64,000 nucleotides of DNA from CAXXXW01 sp963665555 (lineage in GTDB: Bacteria > Pseudomonadota > Alphaproteobacteria > Thalassobaculales > Thalassobaculaceae), in contig OY762308.1 of the NCBI GenBank assembly GCA_963665555.2, forward strand, positions 2,232,001-2,296,000, read 5' to 3'. A program made the position numbers and the translations under genes. The notes beneath the pieces were generated by a model. That model made no database searches and was not told where the DNA came from. It worked only from the letters and a program-made list of their open reading frames with translations. Shown here piece by piece: positions 45,849 to 53,972 of this stretch; position 1 is the first letter of the stretch, and each line of letters opens with the position of its first letter.

Positions 45849-47051
45849 ATGGCGGCGAGACGGGCGCGCCTGACCGACGCCGGCGTCGCCAGGCTCCGCC
45901 CGGCGGCGCGGGAGTACACCGTTTGGGACACGAGGATCGCCGGGTTGGGCGTGCGCGTGCGCCCGTCGGGGCACCGGAGCTTCGTCTGCTACGGCGCGGG
46001 GCCGGGCGGGCCGCGCCGGATCGCGCTCGGTCCGGCCTGTTCGATGGATGTCGAGACGGCCCGCCGGCGCCGCGCCGGGATCGAGGCCGAGGCCGCCGCG
46101 CGGCCGGAGGCGCCCGGGCGCGGCGGCGCTCCGACCTTCGCGGCCTTCGTCGCCGGGGCGTGGCGGGCGGACCGCGCCCGATGCAAGTCGTCGACGCTGC
46201 GCGGGATGGACTCGGCGCTGCGGTCCCAGCTCCTGCCCGCTTTCGGCGCAACGCCGCTGGACCGGATCGCCCCCGCCGATGTGGAACGCTGGTTCGCGCG
46301 CCACAGCCGGACCGCGCCCGGCGGGGCGAACCACGCCCTGGGCATTCTTCGCCGGATACTGAACCGCGCGGTCGCGCTCGGCCTCGTCGGGAAGAACCCG
46401 GCGCGCGGCCTGCGGCGGAACCCGCGGCCGAAGCTCGCCCGTTTCCTCTCCCGCGAGGAAATCCGCCGTTTGCGCCGCGCGCTGGACGCCCTTGTCGCGG
46501 AGCGGCCGTCGCGGCGCGCCCAGGCCGACATAATCCGGCTGCTGCTGCTGACCGGCTGCCGCAGGGGCGAGATCGTCGGCCTGCGCTGGCAAGAGGTGGA
46601 CGGGGACACGCTCAGGCTGGCCGACGCCAAGACCGGACCGCGCGCCGTGTTCCTCGCCGCCGAGGCCCGCGCCATCCTCGACGACCGGCCGAGGACGGGG
46701 AGCGCGTTCGCGTTCCCCTCGCCGCTGGACCCGTCGAAGCCGCGTTACCGGGAGCTTCCCCTGTGGTACGAGGCGCGGCGGCGCGCGGGCGTCGAGGATT
46801 GCCGCCTTCACGACCTGCGCCATACCTTCGCCAGCCAGGCCGCGCTGGCCGGCGTCCCGCTGCCCGTCGTCGCCCGCCTGCTCGGCCACAAGCATCCGCG
46901 CATGACCTTGCGCTACGCCCATGTCGGCGACCGCGAGACCGAAGCCGCCGCCGAACGCATCGGAGCCGCCATCGCCGCCGCGCTGGACGGAGGAGCGCGA
47001 GAGGCGCCGCGGGCGGGCGGCGCCCCGGCCTCCGTCGCGCCCCGGCCTTGA
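45849..47051 (+). CDS. Tyrosine recombinase/integrase 2 (paralogue of integrase 1)
   Basis: A 400-residue tyrosine recombinase with the same layout as its upstream neighbour. The arm-binding N-terminus is RARLTDAGVARLRPAAREYTVWD. The catalytic residues are Arg238 (TGCRRGE), the Lys in DAKTG, His321 and Arg324 (HDLRHTF), His347 (LLGHKHP) and Tyr356. The two proteins share blocks such as IRLLLLTGCR and KTGPR and look like an old tandem duplication that kept both active sites. The stop codon lies inside a REPIN-like repeat, and a long terminator hairpin follows at 47163. Confidence 0.93.
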   Translation: MAARRARLTDAGVARLRPAAREYTVWDTRIAGLGVRVRPSGHRSFVCYGAGPGGPRRIALGPACSMDVETARRRRAGIEAEAAARPEAPGRGGAPTFAAFVAGAWRADRARCKSSTLRGMDSALRSQLLPAFGATPLDRIAPADVERWFARHSRTAPGGANHALGILRRILNRAVALGLVGKNPARGLRRNPRPKLARFLSREEIRRLRRALDALVAERPSRRAQADIIRLLLLTGCRRGEIVGLRWQEVDGDTLRLADAKTGPRAVFLAAEARAILDDRPRTGSAFAFPSPLDPSKPRYRELPLWYEARRRAGVEDCRLHDLRHTFASQAALAGVPLPVVARLLGHKHPRMTLRYAHVGDRETEAAAERIGAAIAAALDGGAREAPRAGGAPASVAPRP

Positions 47052-47163
47052 GCCGGGGCCCAGCGGCGCCGGCTCCGGGGCGCGGCCGGGCGGCGGCGGG
47101 GCGCCTCCTAACGGCGGGCGCCGGCGTCCCTTCCCTCCCTGGGCCCCGGCGCGGGGGCCGGGG
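47038..47163. repeat. REPIN-like repeat, copy A
   Basis: The head GCCCCGGCCTTGAGCCGGGGCCCAG and an inverted tail ending TGGGCCCCGGCGCGGGGGCCGGGGC enclose about 70 bases, giving a long imperfect palindrome. A similar unit is at 59891-60009 and a head-only copy at 48487-48540. Copy A covers the last codons of integrase 2. The whole 327-bp interval 47052-47378 has no gene; it holds this repeat, a terminator, a promoter and the porin inverted repeat. Confidence 0.75.
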
Positions 47164-47210
47164 CAACGGCTTGGGGCGCCGCGGGCGCCCCAAGCCGTTG
47201 CATTTTCGCA
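47163..47210 (+). terminator. Terminator after the recombinase operon
   Basis: An 18-bp perfect stem, GCAACGGCTTGGGGCGCC with GGCGCCCCAAGCCGTTGC, and a 3-base loop (47181-47183) are followed by ATTTTCGCAA. It should keep recombinase transcription from running into the right porin. Confidence 0.85.
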
Positions 47211-47250
47211 ACATTGCGGCGATTTCGCACAAGCCGGGGGCGGGCGGGCA

Positions 47251-47278
47251 TTGACGGCGGGGGCGCGCGCCCTAGTGT
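47251..47278 (+). promoter_or_regulatory. Promoter of the right porin gene
   Basis: TTGACG (47251-47256) and TAGTGT (47273-47278) are separated by 16 bp, about 100 bp before the ATG. The -35 lies outside and the -10 inside the inverted repeat shared with the left porin, which lacks an equivalent -35. Confidence 0.6.
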
Positions 47279-47378
47279 GAGCCTGTCCGGGATGGATCGG
47301 CGACGGTTTCCCGGCCGTTCGCGGGCCGTTTCGGCGCAGCGTCATGCTCACACGATCCTTCAGGGAGGGAGTACAGGG
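47265..47378. repeat. Inverted repeat, right copy (porin 5' UTR and -10 box)
   Basis: Counterpart of 44488-44599 in opposite orientation. It runs from GCGCGCCCTAGTG through the untranslated leader to the ATG, and similarity continues into the signal-peptide codons of the right porin. Confidence 0.93.
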
Positions 47379-48407
47379 ATGAAAAAGGTTCTCATGGGAA
47401 CGACGGCGATGGTCGCGGCCGGCCTCCTGGCCGCCGGGCCCGCCTTGGCCGAGGGGCCGGTTTCGGTCGGCGTCAAGGGCTACGCCGAGCACTGGGTGGC
47501 CTATGTCAACCAGGACGAGGTCGGCAGTGGGGACTATTCCGGCTTCGACACCAAGTCGAATGTCGAGGTCCACTTCAAGGGCAGCGCCGAGCTCGACAAC
47601 GGCCTCACCGTCGGCGTGAATGTGCAGCTGGAAGGCACCCAAGGCTACTCCGCGAACGGCGAGGTGATCGACGAGTCCTTCGTCACCATTTCGGGGTCCT
47701 TCGGCCGGTTCGACATCGGCGGCCTCGACTCGGTGATGAGCCGGATGAAGACCGGCCCGGCCGACGTGGGCAGGCTCTATGCCGACGACGGCTATGTGGG
47801 CTGGTTCGCGAAGGGCGACTACGGTTCGCCGGGCGCCAGCCACATGCGGTTCGGGCAGGACCACGAGCAGATCACCTACATGACGCCGCGCATGTCCGGC
47901 CTGCAGGTCGGCGTCTCCTATCTGCCGACCCTCAGCGGACCGGGCGGCCAGGGCCAGCCGGACCGCAACGCCGAGACCACCGACGTCATCTCCGGCGCCG
48001 TGAACTACAAGCACGCCCTGGACAACGGCAGCGCCACCGTCGCCGCCACCTACGGCTCCGGGGACGACGCGGGCGCCGGCATGAATGTCAGCGCGTATGT
48101 CGCCGTGAGCGGCGTGGGCGTCGGCGTGTCCTGGGGCCAGACGGACGACAAGCCCGGTGGGGACTTGACCGCCTACGCCGTCGGCGCCGACTACACGGCC
48201 GGCCCGATGAAGACCGGTATCATTTTCTTCCACGGCGAGAACGAGGGCAGTTCGGCCGCGCGGGACATCGTGCACGCCTCGGCGGCGTGGGTGCTGGGAC
48301 CGGGGGTCGACGCGACCTTCACGGTCGGCCACACCACCTACAGCATGGATGGCATGGACGACATCGAGGCGACCTACGGCGTCGGCGGTTTCCGCGTCGT
48401 GTTCTGA
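47379..48407 (+). CDS. Outer-membrane porin, right member of an inverted pair
   Basis: A 342-residue porin with the same 25-residue signal peptide as the left copy, the GGLDSVMSRMKTGPADVGRLYADDGYVGWF loop region, VGVGVSWGQTDDKPGG and the C-terminal GVGGFRVVF. It likely forms a trimeric outer-membrane channel. Compared with the left porin it differs mainly in predicted surface loops and lacks the EKEEAKP insertion. GGGAGGGAGTACAGGG precedes the ATG. It has a recognisable promoter and a strong terminator, so it is probably the expressed member in this orientation. Confidence 0.93.
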   Translation: MKKVLMGTTAMVAAGLLAAGPALAEGPVSVGVKGYAEHWVAYVNQDEVGSGDYSGFDTKSNVEVHFKGSAELDNGLTVGVNVQLEGTQGYSANGEVIDESFVTISGSFGRFDIGGLDSVMSRMKTGPADVGRLYADDGYVGWFAKGDYGSPGASHMRFGQDHEQITYMTPRMSGLQVGVSYLPTLSGPGGQGQPDRNAETTDVISGAVNYKHALDNGSATVAATYGSGDDAGAGMNVSAYVAVSGVGVGVSWGQTDDKPGGDLTAYAVGADYTAGPMKTGIIFFHGENEGSSAARDIVHASAAWVLGPGVDATFTVGHTTYSMDGMDDIEATYGVGGFRVVF

Positions 48408-48435
48408 TCGACTGTACCCAACCGCGTATCCAGGG

Positions 48436-48466
48436 GAGGCGGCCTTCGGGCCGCCTCTTCCGCTTT
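48436..48466 (+). terminator. Terminator of the right porin gene
   Basis: A 9-bp stem GAGGCGGCC/GGCCGCCTC with TTCG tetraloop is followed by TTCCGCTTT. It is a copy, in inverted orientation, of the element after the left porin. Confidence 0.87.
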
Positions 48467-48486
48467 CGGAGCGCCGCGGGGAACCG

Positions 48487-48540
48487 CGCCCCGGATTTAG
48501 TCCGGGGCCCAGAGTCGCTTCTCCGGGGCTCCCGAAAAAC
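48487..48540. repeat. REPIN-like repeat, copy B (head only)
   Basis: CGCCCCGGATTTAGTCCGGGGCCCAGAGTCGC continues to CTCCGGGGCTCCCGAAAA. It matches the first ~55 bases of copy C (59891) closely. No inverted tail is evident here. Confidence 0.7.
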
Positions 48541-48582
48541 CCTCGCCGCCGCCCCGCGCTCCGGCGCCGAGGGCGCCGCGCC

Positions 48583-49803
48583 CTACCCCGTCGGGCCGGC
48601 GACGACGCGGCGGTCGTGGAGGCGGGCGATTTCGCGGTCGGAGAGGCCGAGGGATTCGGAGAGGACGCGGTCGGTGTCGGCGCCGAGCACGGGGGCCGGC
48701 GCGACCGGGAGGTCCGGCGCGTCCGCGAAGCGCAGCGGCGAGCCGGCGGCGAGGAACGCGCCGATCCCCGGCTGCGCGATCCGTCGCATCAGGGGGTTGG
48801 CCTCCGAGCAGCGCGGGTCCTCGGCCAGCATCTGGGCGAAGGTGCGGTACGGCCCCCACAGCACGCCGGCGGCGTCCAGCGCTTCGGCCGCCCCGGCCAG
48901 CGTGCGCGCGGCGGCCCAGGGCGCGATCGCCGCGACGACGGCGTCGCGGGCGCGGTAGCGGTCCCCCTCGTCGTCGAGGTCGAGGCCGCGTTCGGCCTCC
49001 AGCCGCGCCATCGCCTCGCCGATCCCGGTCGCGGCGACCAGCCGGCGCCACTGGCCGGGGGTGAGCGCGGTCAGCATGACCCGCCTTCCGTCGGCGGTCG
49101 CGAAGTCGTGGCCGAAGGCGCCGTGGATGTGGTTGCCGTCGGCCGGCCGGTCGCGCCCCATAAGCTCCGCCTCGGCGACATGGCCCAGCGCGCTCGCCGC
49201 CCAGAGCGCCACGTCGGAAAGCGCGAGCCGGACCGACGCGCCGCCGCCGCCCCGGGCCCGGCGGCGCTCGGCCGCCAGGATGCCGGTCGCCGCCAGGATG
49301 CCGGTCAGCAGGTCCCAGGCCGCGAGCACATGGTTCACCGGGCGTTCGCCGCCGCGCGGGCCGGTGGCGAAGGGGAAGCCCATCGCGCAGTTGATCGTGT
49401 AGTCCACCGCGCCCGACCCGTCGTGCGAGCCGAGCACGTTGAGCATAATCAGGTCGTCGCGCCGCGCCTTCAGCGCCTCGTAGTCGAACGGCCCGCCCGG
49501 CGGGCGGTTGGTGAGGAAAATCCCCCGGTCCGGCCCCGGCTGGCAGATCAGCGCGCGCACCAGTTCCAGCCCCTCCGGGTCGCGCGTGTCCACGGCGATC
49601 GACTTCTTGCCCTTGTTGAGGCCGGCCCAGTAGAGGCTCCGTCCCTTGTCGTCGAGCGGCCAGCGGCGGTGGTCCATGCCGCCGCCGACGGGATCGAAGC
49701 GGATCACCTCGGCGCCGAGCTGGGCCAGCGCCATCCCGCCGAGCGGGGCGGCGACGAAGGCCGATCCCTCCACCGCGCGCAGGCCGGAAAGCAGGTCGTG
49801 CAT
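48583..49803 (-). CDS. CaiB/BaiF family III CoA-transferase (2-methylfumaryl-CoA isomerase-like)
   Basis: A 406-residue family III CoA-transferase. Blocks such as FVAAPLGGMALAQLGAEVIRFDPVGGGMDHRRWP and GLNKGKKSIAVDTRDPEG resemble the mesaconyl-CoA C1-C4 transferase (Mct) group more than general CaiB proteins. That group moves CoA within one molecule. The assignment to Mct rests on memory of the family and is tentative. GGAGGAACGACG precedes the ATG. It follows the flavin monooxygenase by 22 bp, presumably in one operon. Confidence 0.82.
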   Translation of the reverse strand: MHDLLSGLRAVEGSAFVAAPLGGMALAQLGAEVIRFDPVGGGMDHRRWPLDDKGRSLYWAGLNKGKKSIAVDTRDPEGLELVRALICQPGPDRGIFLTNRPPGGPFDYEALKARRDDLIMLNVLGSHDGSGAVDYTINCAMGFPFATGPRGGERPVNHVLAAWDLLTGILAATGILAAERRRARGGGGASVRLALSDVALWAASALGHVAEAELMGRDRPADGNHIHGAFGHDFATADGRRVMLTALTPGQWRRLVAATGIGEAMARLEAERGLDLDDEGDRYRARDAVVAAIAPWAAARTLAGAAEALDAAGVLWGPYRTFAQMLAEDPRCSEANPLMRRIAQPGIGAFLAAGSPLRFADAPDLPVAPAPVLGADTDRVLSESLGLSDREIARLHDRRVVAGPTG

Positions 49804-49825
49804 CGTCGTTCCTCCGGGGAAAGCC

Positions 49826-50959
49826 TCAGGCCGCCGCGCCGCGGCTCGCGTCGTAGCGGCGCATGAAGCGGGGCGCGATGGCGCGCAGGCGGGCGTCGTC
49901 GATCCGCCCGCCGCGCGTCATGTAGTCGCGCGCCAGCGCCATCGGGTCCAGCGCCATCCGCCCGGCGAGGTCCTCGTACCAGCGGTAGCTGCCGGCCGCC
50001 GCCGCAAGCAGCCGGTCCGACGCCGGCCGGCGCGCCGCCTCGAACGCCGCCAGCGCCGCCGGGACGTCGCCGGGCCGGGCGCGGAAGGCGCGCCACAGCG
50101 CGACCGCATCCTCCAGCGCCATCCGCGTGCCCGAACCGATGGAGAAATGCACGCTCGCCCGCGCGTCGCCCAGCAGCACGGCGTTGCCCGCGCTCCAGCA
50201 CCGGACCCGCGCCACCGGGAAGCGCCGCCATTTCGAGGCGTTGGAGACCAGCGGCCGGCCGTCCAGTTCCGGGGCGAACAGGCGCTCGCACCGGGCGCGG
50301 CTCTCCGCGTCGGTCATCCGCGCGAAGCCGGCGCGCCGGTAGGTCGCCGCGTCGCACTCGACGATGAAAGTGCCCGTCCCCGGCGCGTAGCGGTAGTGGT
50401 GCGCGACGAAATGGCCCTCGGCGGCGGCGCGGAAGGTCAGCGTCAGCGTGTCGAAGGGCCGCGCCACGCCGTACCAGACATAGCGGTTGTCGAGGCGTTG
50501 GACCTCGCGGCCGAATTCGCCCGCCCGCGCGGCGCGCACGGCCGATCCCGCGCCGTCGGCGCCGACGACGAGGTCGGGGCCGTCCAGCGCGTCGGGCGTC
50601 GCGGCGGTCCCGTGGCGCAGATCGACGCCGGCCGACCCGGCGAACTCCTCCAGGATTTCGAGCAGCCGCGTCCGCGCGATCCCGGAAAAACCGTTGCCGT
50701 CGATGGCGACCCGCTCGCCGCGATGGACGATGGCGAGGTCGCGCCAGGTCTCGGCCGCCTCGGCGATGCGGTCGCGCGAGTCCGGGTCCGCCTCGCCGAG
50801 GAGGGCGAGCGCGGCGTCGGACAGCACCACGCCGAAGCCGTAGGTCGCGCCGCGCGGCCGGCGTTCGAGCACCGTGACGCCGGCGTCCGGGAAGGACCGC
50901 TTGAACAGCCCGGCGAAATACAGCCCCGCCGGCCCGCCGCCCACGACCAGAACCCGCAT
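49826..50959 (-). CDS. Salicylyl-CoA 5-hydroxylase-like FAD monooxygenase
   Basis: A 377-residue class A flavin hydroxylase. It opens with MRVLVVGGGPAGLYFAGLFKR, then the GATYGFGVVLSDAALALL block, PDLVVGADGAGSAVR (DG motif) and NAVLLGDARASVHFSIGSGTRMALEDAVAL (GD motif). The GFGVVLSD and HFSIGSGTRMALEDA stretches are characteristic of salicylyl-CoA and 2-aminobenzoyl-CoA hydroxylases. That fits the other CoA-linked aromatic and organic acid genes. It lacks the C-terminal flavin reductase domain of the fused aminobenzoyl-CoA enzymes. First gene of the pair with the CoA-transferase. Confidence 0.87.
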   Translation of the reverse strand: MRVLVVGGGPAGLYFAGLFKRSFPDAGVTVLERRPRGATYGFGVVLSDAALALLGEADPDSRDRIAEAAETWRDLAIVHRGERVAIDGNGFSGIARTRLLEILEEFAGSAGVDLRHGTAATPDALDGPDLVVGADGAGSAVRAARAGEFGREVQRLDNRYVWYGVARPFDTLTLTFRAAAEGHFVAHHYRYAPGTGTFIVECDAATYRRAGFARMTDAESRARCERLFAPELDGRPLVSNASKWRRFPVARVRCWSAGNAVLLGDARASVHFSIGSGTRMALEDAVALWRAFRARPGDVPAALAAFEAARRPASDRLLAAAAGSYRWYEDLAGRMALDPMALARDYMTRGGRIDDARLRAIAPRFMRRYDASRGAAA

Positions 50960-51150
50960 CCCCGGCCTCCCGCCGAACCGCCGCGCGCGGCGGAGCCGCC
51001 GCCGGCGCGCCCGTTACATCGCATCGCGCCGGGCCGGTCAACCGGGCGGGCCGGGCCGCGGGGCGCGCCGGCGAGACGCCGGATGACACGCGCGGCCGGC
51101 CGGTCCATGCTGGCCCGCCAGCAACGCGCACAACGGACCGGACCGCCGCC

Positions 51151-52077
51151 ATGACGATCCTTTACACCCATCCCGCCTGCGCCGGGCACGACATGGGGCC
51201 GGGCCATCCCGAACGGCCGGCGCGGCTGGAGGCCGTGGCCCGCGCGCTGTCCGGGCCGGCGTTCGACGCGCTCGACCGGCGCGAGGCGCCGCGCGCGACG
51301 CTGGAGCAACTTTCGGCCATGCATCCGCGCGCCTATGTCGAGCGGCTGCTCGGCGCCGTTCCCGAACGCGGCCGGGTCGCGCTCGACGCCGACACCTCGC
51401 TGTCGCCCGGCTCCGGCGAGGCGGCGCTGCGCGCGGCGGGCGCGGCTTGCGCGGCGGTGGACGCGGTGTTCGCCGGCGAGGCCGCCAACGCCTTCTGCGC
51501 CATCCGCCCGCCCGGCCACCACGCCGAGCCGGAGCGGCCGATGGGCTTCTGCCTGTTCAACAACGTGGCGATCGCCGCCGCCCACGCGCGGGCCGCGCAC
51601 GGGGCCGGGCGCGTCGCCGTCATGGATTTCGACGTGCACCACGGCAACGGCACCCAGGCGATGTTCTGGAGCGAGCCGGACCTGATGTTCGCCTCGACGC
51701 ACCAGATGCCGCTCTATCCCGGCACCGGCGCGCCCGGCGAGCGCGGCGCGCACGGCAACATCGTGAACGCGCCGCTGCCGCCGGGGGCCGGCGGGGCCGA
51801 GTTCCGCGCGGCGATGGAGGGGATCGTGCTGCCCGCGCTCGACGCCTTCGCGCCGGACCTGCTGGTCGTCTCCGCCGGGTTCGACGCCCACGCCGCCGAC
51901 CCGCTGGCGGGGCTGCGCCTCGTCGAGGAGGACTTCGCCTGGGCGACGCGGGAGCTCGTGGCGCTGGCGGCGCGCCATTGCGGCGGCCGTCTGGTCTCCT
52001 CGCTGGAGGGCGGCTACGACCTCGACGCCCTCGCCGCCTCGGCCGCGGCCCATGTCGCCGCCCTGATGGCGGCGTAA
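51151..52077 (+). CDS. Histone-deacetylase-family amidohydrolase
   Basis: A 308-residue zinc deacetylase of the class II/acetylpolyamine amidohydrolase type. It starts ILYTHPACAGHDMGPGHPERPARL. The active site includes the His pair in RPPGHHAE, NNVAIAA, DFDVHHGNGT (zinc Asp and His), SAGFDAHAADPLAGL (second zinc Asp) and EGGYDLDAL with the transition-state Tyr. Bacterial members remove acyl groups from polyamines or small amides. Divergent from the monooxygenase; no partner gene is obvious. Confidence 0.92.
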   Translation: MTILYTHPACAGHDMGPGHPERPARLEAVARALSGPAFDALDRREAPRATLEQLSAMHPRAYVERLLGAVPERGRVALDADTSLSPGSGEAALRAAGAACAAVDAVFAGEAANAFCAIRPPGHHAEPERPMGFCLFNNVAIAAAHARAAHGAGRVAVMDFDVHHGNGTQAMFWSEPDLMFASTHQMPLYPGTGAPGERGAHGNIVNAPLPPGAGGAEFRAAMEGIVLPALDAFAPDLLVVSAGFDAHAADPLAGLRLVEEDFAWATRELVALAARHCGGRLVSSLEGGYDLDALAASAAAHVAALMAA

Positions 52078-52159
52078 GCCGGCGCGGCGCCCTGTCGCCG
52101 CCGCCGGTTTCGGGTACGATCCGACTCAAGGGAACTCGAAGGCGGGCTGAGAGGGCCGC

Positions 52160-52660
52160 GTGACGGACGCGCTGTTGACAAAAGCCGACCGGGAGGAGGC
52201 GCTTTCCCTCGCCTATGCGCGGGCTGTCGCCGCGCAAGCGGGCTACACGACGGCGGAACGGGATTTCGATCGCGATGGCGTCGATCTCACCATCCATGCC
52301 GGCGGCCTCATACACCCCGCTATCGATCTGCAATTGAAGGCGACCGTCAATCTCGGCAAACCGGGCAAGCAGGGTTTCAGCTTCCCCCTTCGACGGCGAA
52401 ACTACGACCTGCTACGAGAGGCGACGCAGATCCCGCGCCTGCTGCTGGTGCTGGGTCTGCCGAGGGAGGAGGATTGCTGGCTGACGGTTACGGCCGAACA
52501 GCTGGTCTTGCGTCGCGCGGCCTATTGGCTCAATCTCCGCGGAATGGGGGAGCCGGCCGGCGAGACAAGTGTGACCGTCTATCTGCCGGAAGAAAACCTG
52601 TTCGATGTCAATGCGTTGCGGAACCTGATGGACCAATCGAGGGAAGGGCAGATCCGATGA
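52160..52660 (+). CDS. DUF4365-domain protein (PD-(D/E)XK-like)
   Basis: A 166-residue protein starting with GTG after GAGAGGG. It matches the DUF4365 pattern: a helix ALSLAYARAVAAQAGYTT, then RDGVDLTI with Asp42 and IDLQLKATV with Gln58-Leu-Lys60, followed by PLRRRNYDLLREA and IPRLLLVLGLP. The D...(E/Q)xK arrangement is that of PD-(D/E)XK nucleases, so it may be a nuclease. The stop overlaps the next ATG (ATGA). Composition is milder in G+C than flanking housekeeping genes, suggesting a transferred cassette. Confidence 0.85.
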   Translation: MTDALLTKADREEALSLAYARAVAAQAGYTTAERDFDRDGVDLTIHAGGLIHPAIDLQLKATVNLGKPGKQGFSFPLRRRNYDLLREATQIPRLLLVLGLPREEDCWLTVTAEQLVLRRAAYWLNLRGMGEPAGETSVTVYLPEENLFDVNALRNLMDQSREGQIR

Positions 52661-53817
52661 GGGCCAGAATCCGCGACAGGCAAGCCCTGCTGGCGATCTC
52701 CCCGGCGGCGTTGAAAGCCTATGCCAGCGCCCAAGGCTGGTCCCGAACGAAGCCCTATGGCGAACACGCCGATGTCTATGTCCGGGAACGGGCGCCGGAG
52801 ATCGTTCTGCCACGGCACAACCGACTGGGCGATTACGCCAGCGTGGTGGGCCGCCTTATCGAGTTCTTTTCCGAAGTCGCCGAAGTCGACGAACTCGCCC
52901 TCTACCGTGACCTGGCGACCGCCGATCGGGATGTCCTGCGGCTGCGGATTGCCGAAAGCGACGACGGCAGCGTGGCCGCCAGCGATGGTATCGAACTCAT
53001 GCAGGGCGGTTACAATATGTTGGCCGCCGCGGCTCGGTCGCTCGACAAACCGCGGTCCGTGTACCGCGGCCGCGTGAATCAGGATGCCGCCGACTTTCTG
53101 GCGGGGGTTCGGCTAGGTCAGACCGAACAGGGCAGTTTCGTCGTCACTTTGCTGGCGCCAGCGCCAGCCGCGTCCGTTCCGCAATTGTCTCTGGATAACG
53201 AGTGGGCGCCTCAACCCTTTGAACGCCGGGTAACGAATCGGCTGGCTGAAGCCCTCGGCGTCACTCGGGACGCCGCCAAGAGGAGCACTGGCGACGCGGT
53301 CGGGACCTTCGAGGATACCGTCGAGCGCGGGGTCAGCGCCAATCTGTGCGATGCGCTAGTCAAGGCGATCGGGCGTTTTCAGGAGTTGGATGTTACGCTG
53401 AGTCGTGCCTTGACGCGGCCGGCGGGGCAAACCCGGCAAACCTTTCCGTTCTCCGCCGCAGACGTTCCGGTCTTGGAAAAGGCCGCGCGACTGTTCAAGG
53501 AAAGGGAACCGCGCCCTGGCGAAGAGCTAATCGGCGTCGTGCGGATGCTTACGCGCGATGCGGACCGCATGGATGGCGAGATTACCCTTGCGACACGTAT
53601 CGACGGCAGGAAACAGTCGGTCGCCGTCCGGTTGACGCGACTTGACTACTCCACGGCGATCGACGCCCATAGGGACAAGGCACCAGTGGCGATGCAAGGA
53701 AATCTTGAGCGCGTGGGGCAACGCTGGCGCCTTGAGAATCCGCGGATCGTCGATGTGATCCGAGGCGACGAGACTCCGTCGGAAGACGGGGCGGGCGCCG
53801 CGCAATCCGAACAGTGA
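52657..53817 (+). CDS. Hypothetical partner of the DUF4365 protein (386 aa)
   Basis: A soluble 386-residue protein I cannot assign. Visible blocks are DVYVRERAPEIVLPRHNRLGDYASVVGRLIEFFSEV near the N-terminus, GIELMQGGYNMLAAAARS, and a C-terminal TLATRIDGRKQSVAVRLTRLDY ending in an acidic tail. Predicted alpha/beta, with no membrane segment or ATPase motif. It overlaps DUF4365 by 4 bp and shares its milder base composition. Together they form a self-contained two-gene unit between the HDAC-like gene and xseB; a defence or toxin-antitoxin role is only inference. Confidence 0.75.
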   Translation: MRARIRDRQALLAISPAALKAYASAQGWSRTKPYGEHADVYVRERAPEIVLPRHNRLGDYASVVGRLIEFFSEVAEVDELALYRDLATADRDVLRLRIAESDDGSVAASDGIELMQGGYNMLAAAARSLDKPRSVYRGRVNQDAADFLAGVRLGQTEQGSFVVTLLAPAPAASVPQLSLDNEWAPQPFERRVTNRLAEALGVTRDAAKRSTGDAVGTFEDTVERGVSANLCDALVKAIGRFQELDVTLSRALTRPAGQTRQTFPFSAADVPVLEKAARLFKEREPRPGEELIGVVRMLTRDADRMDGEITLATRIDGRKQSVAVRLTRLDYSTAIDAHRDKAPVAMQGNLERVGQRWRLENPRIVDVIRGDETPSEDGAGAAQSEQ

Positions 53818-53972
53818 ACGAAAAGGCCGCGCCGAACGCCGTTTCGCCGCGCGTCGCCACGACCGGCGCCGACACGGGCTGAACTCCGCCTCCGGGCGCG
53901 GCGCGCTTCCGCGGGGGGGCGAATCGGCCTAAACTCGCGGTCGTGCCGGGGGCGGGCGGCGGGAGGGCGTGG

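Noticed and set aside
44610..48332. Minus-strand frame of more than 1,200 codons across both recombinases and the right porin
   Set aside because: Low-complexity Arg/Gly/Pro composition and antisense to three well-supported genes.
52147..52152. CTGAGA resembling a riboswitch core
   Set aside because: It is a lone hexamer just before a GTG start, without the other conserved thi-box parts.
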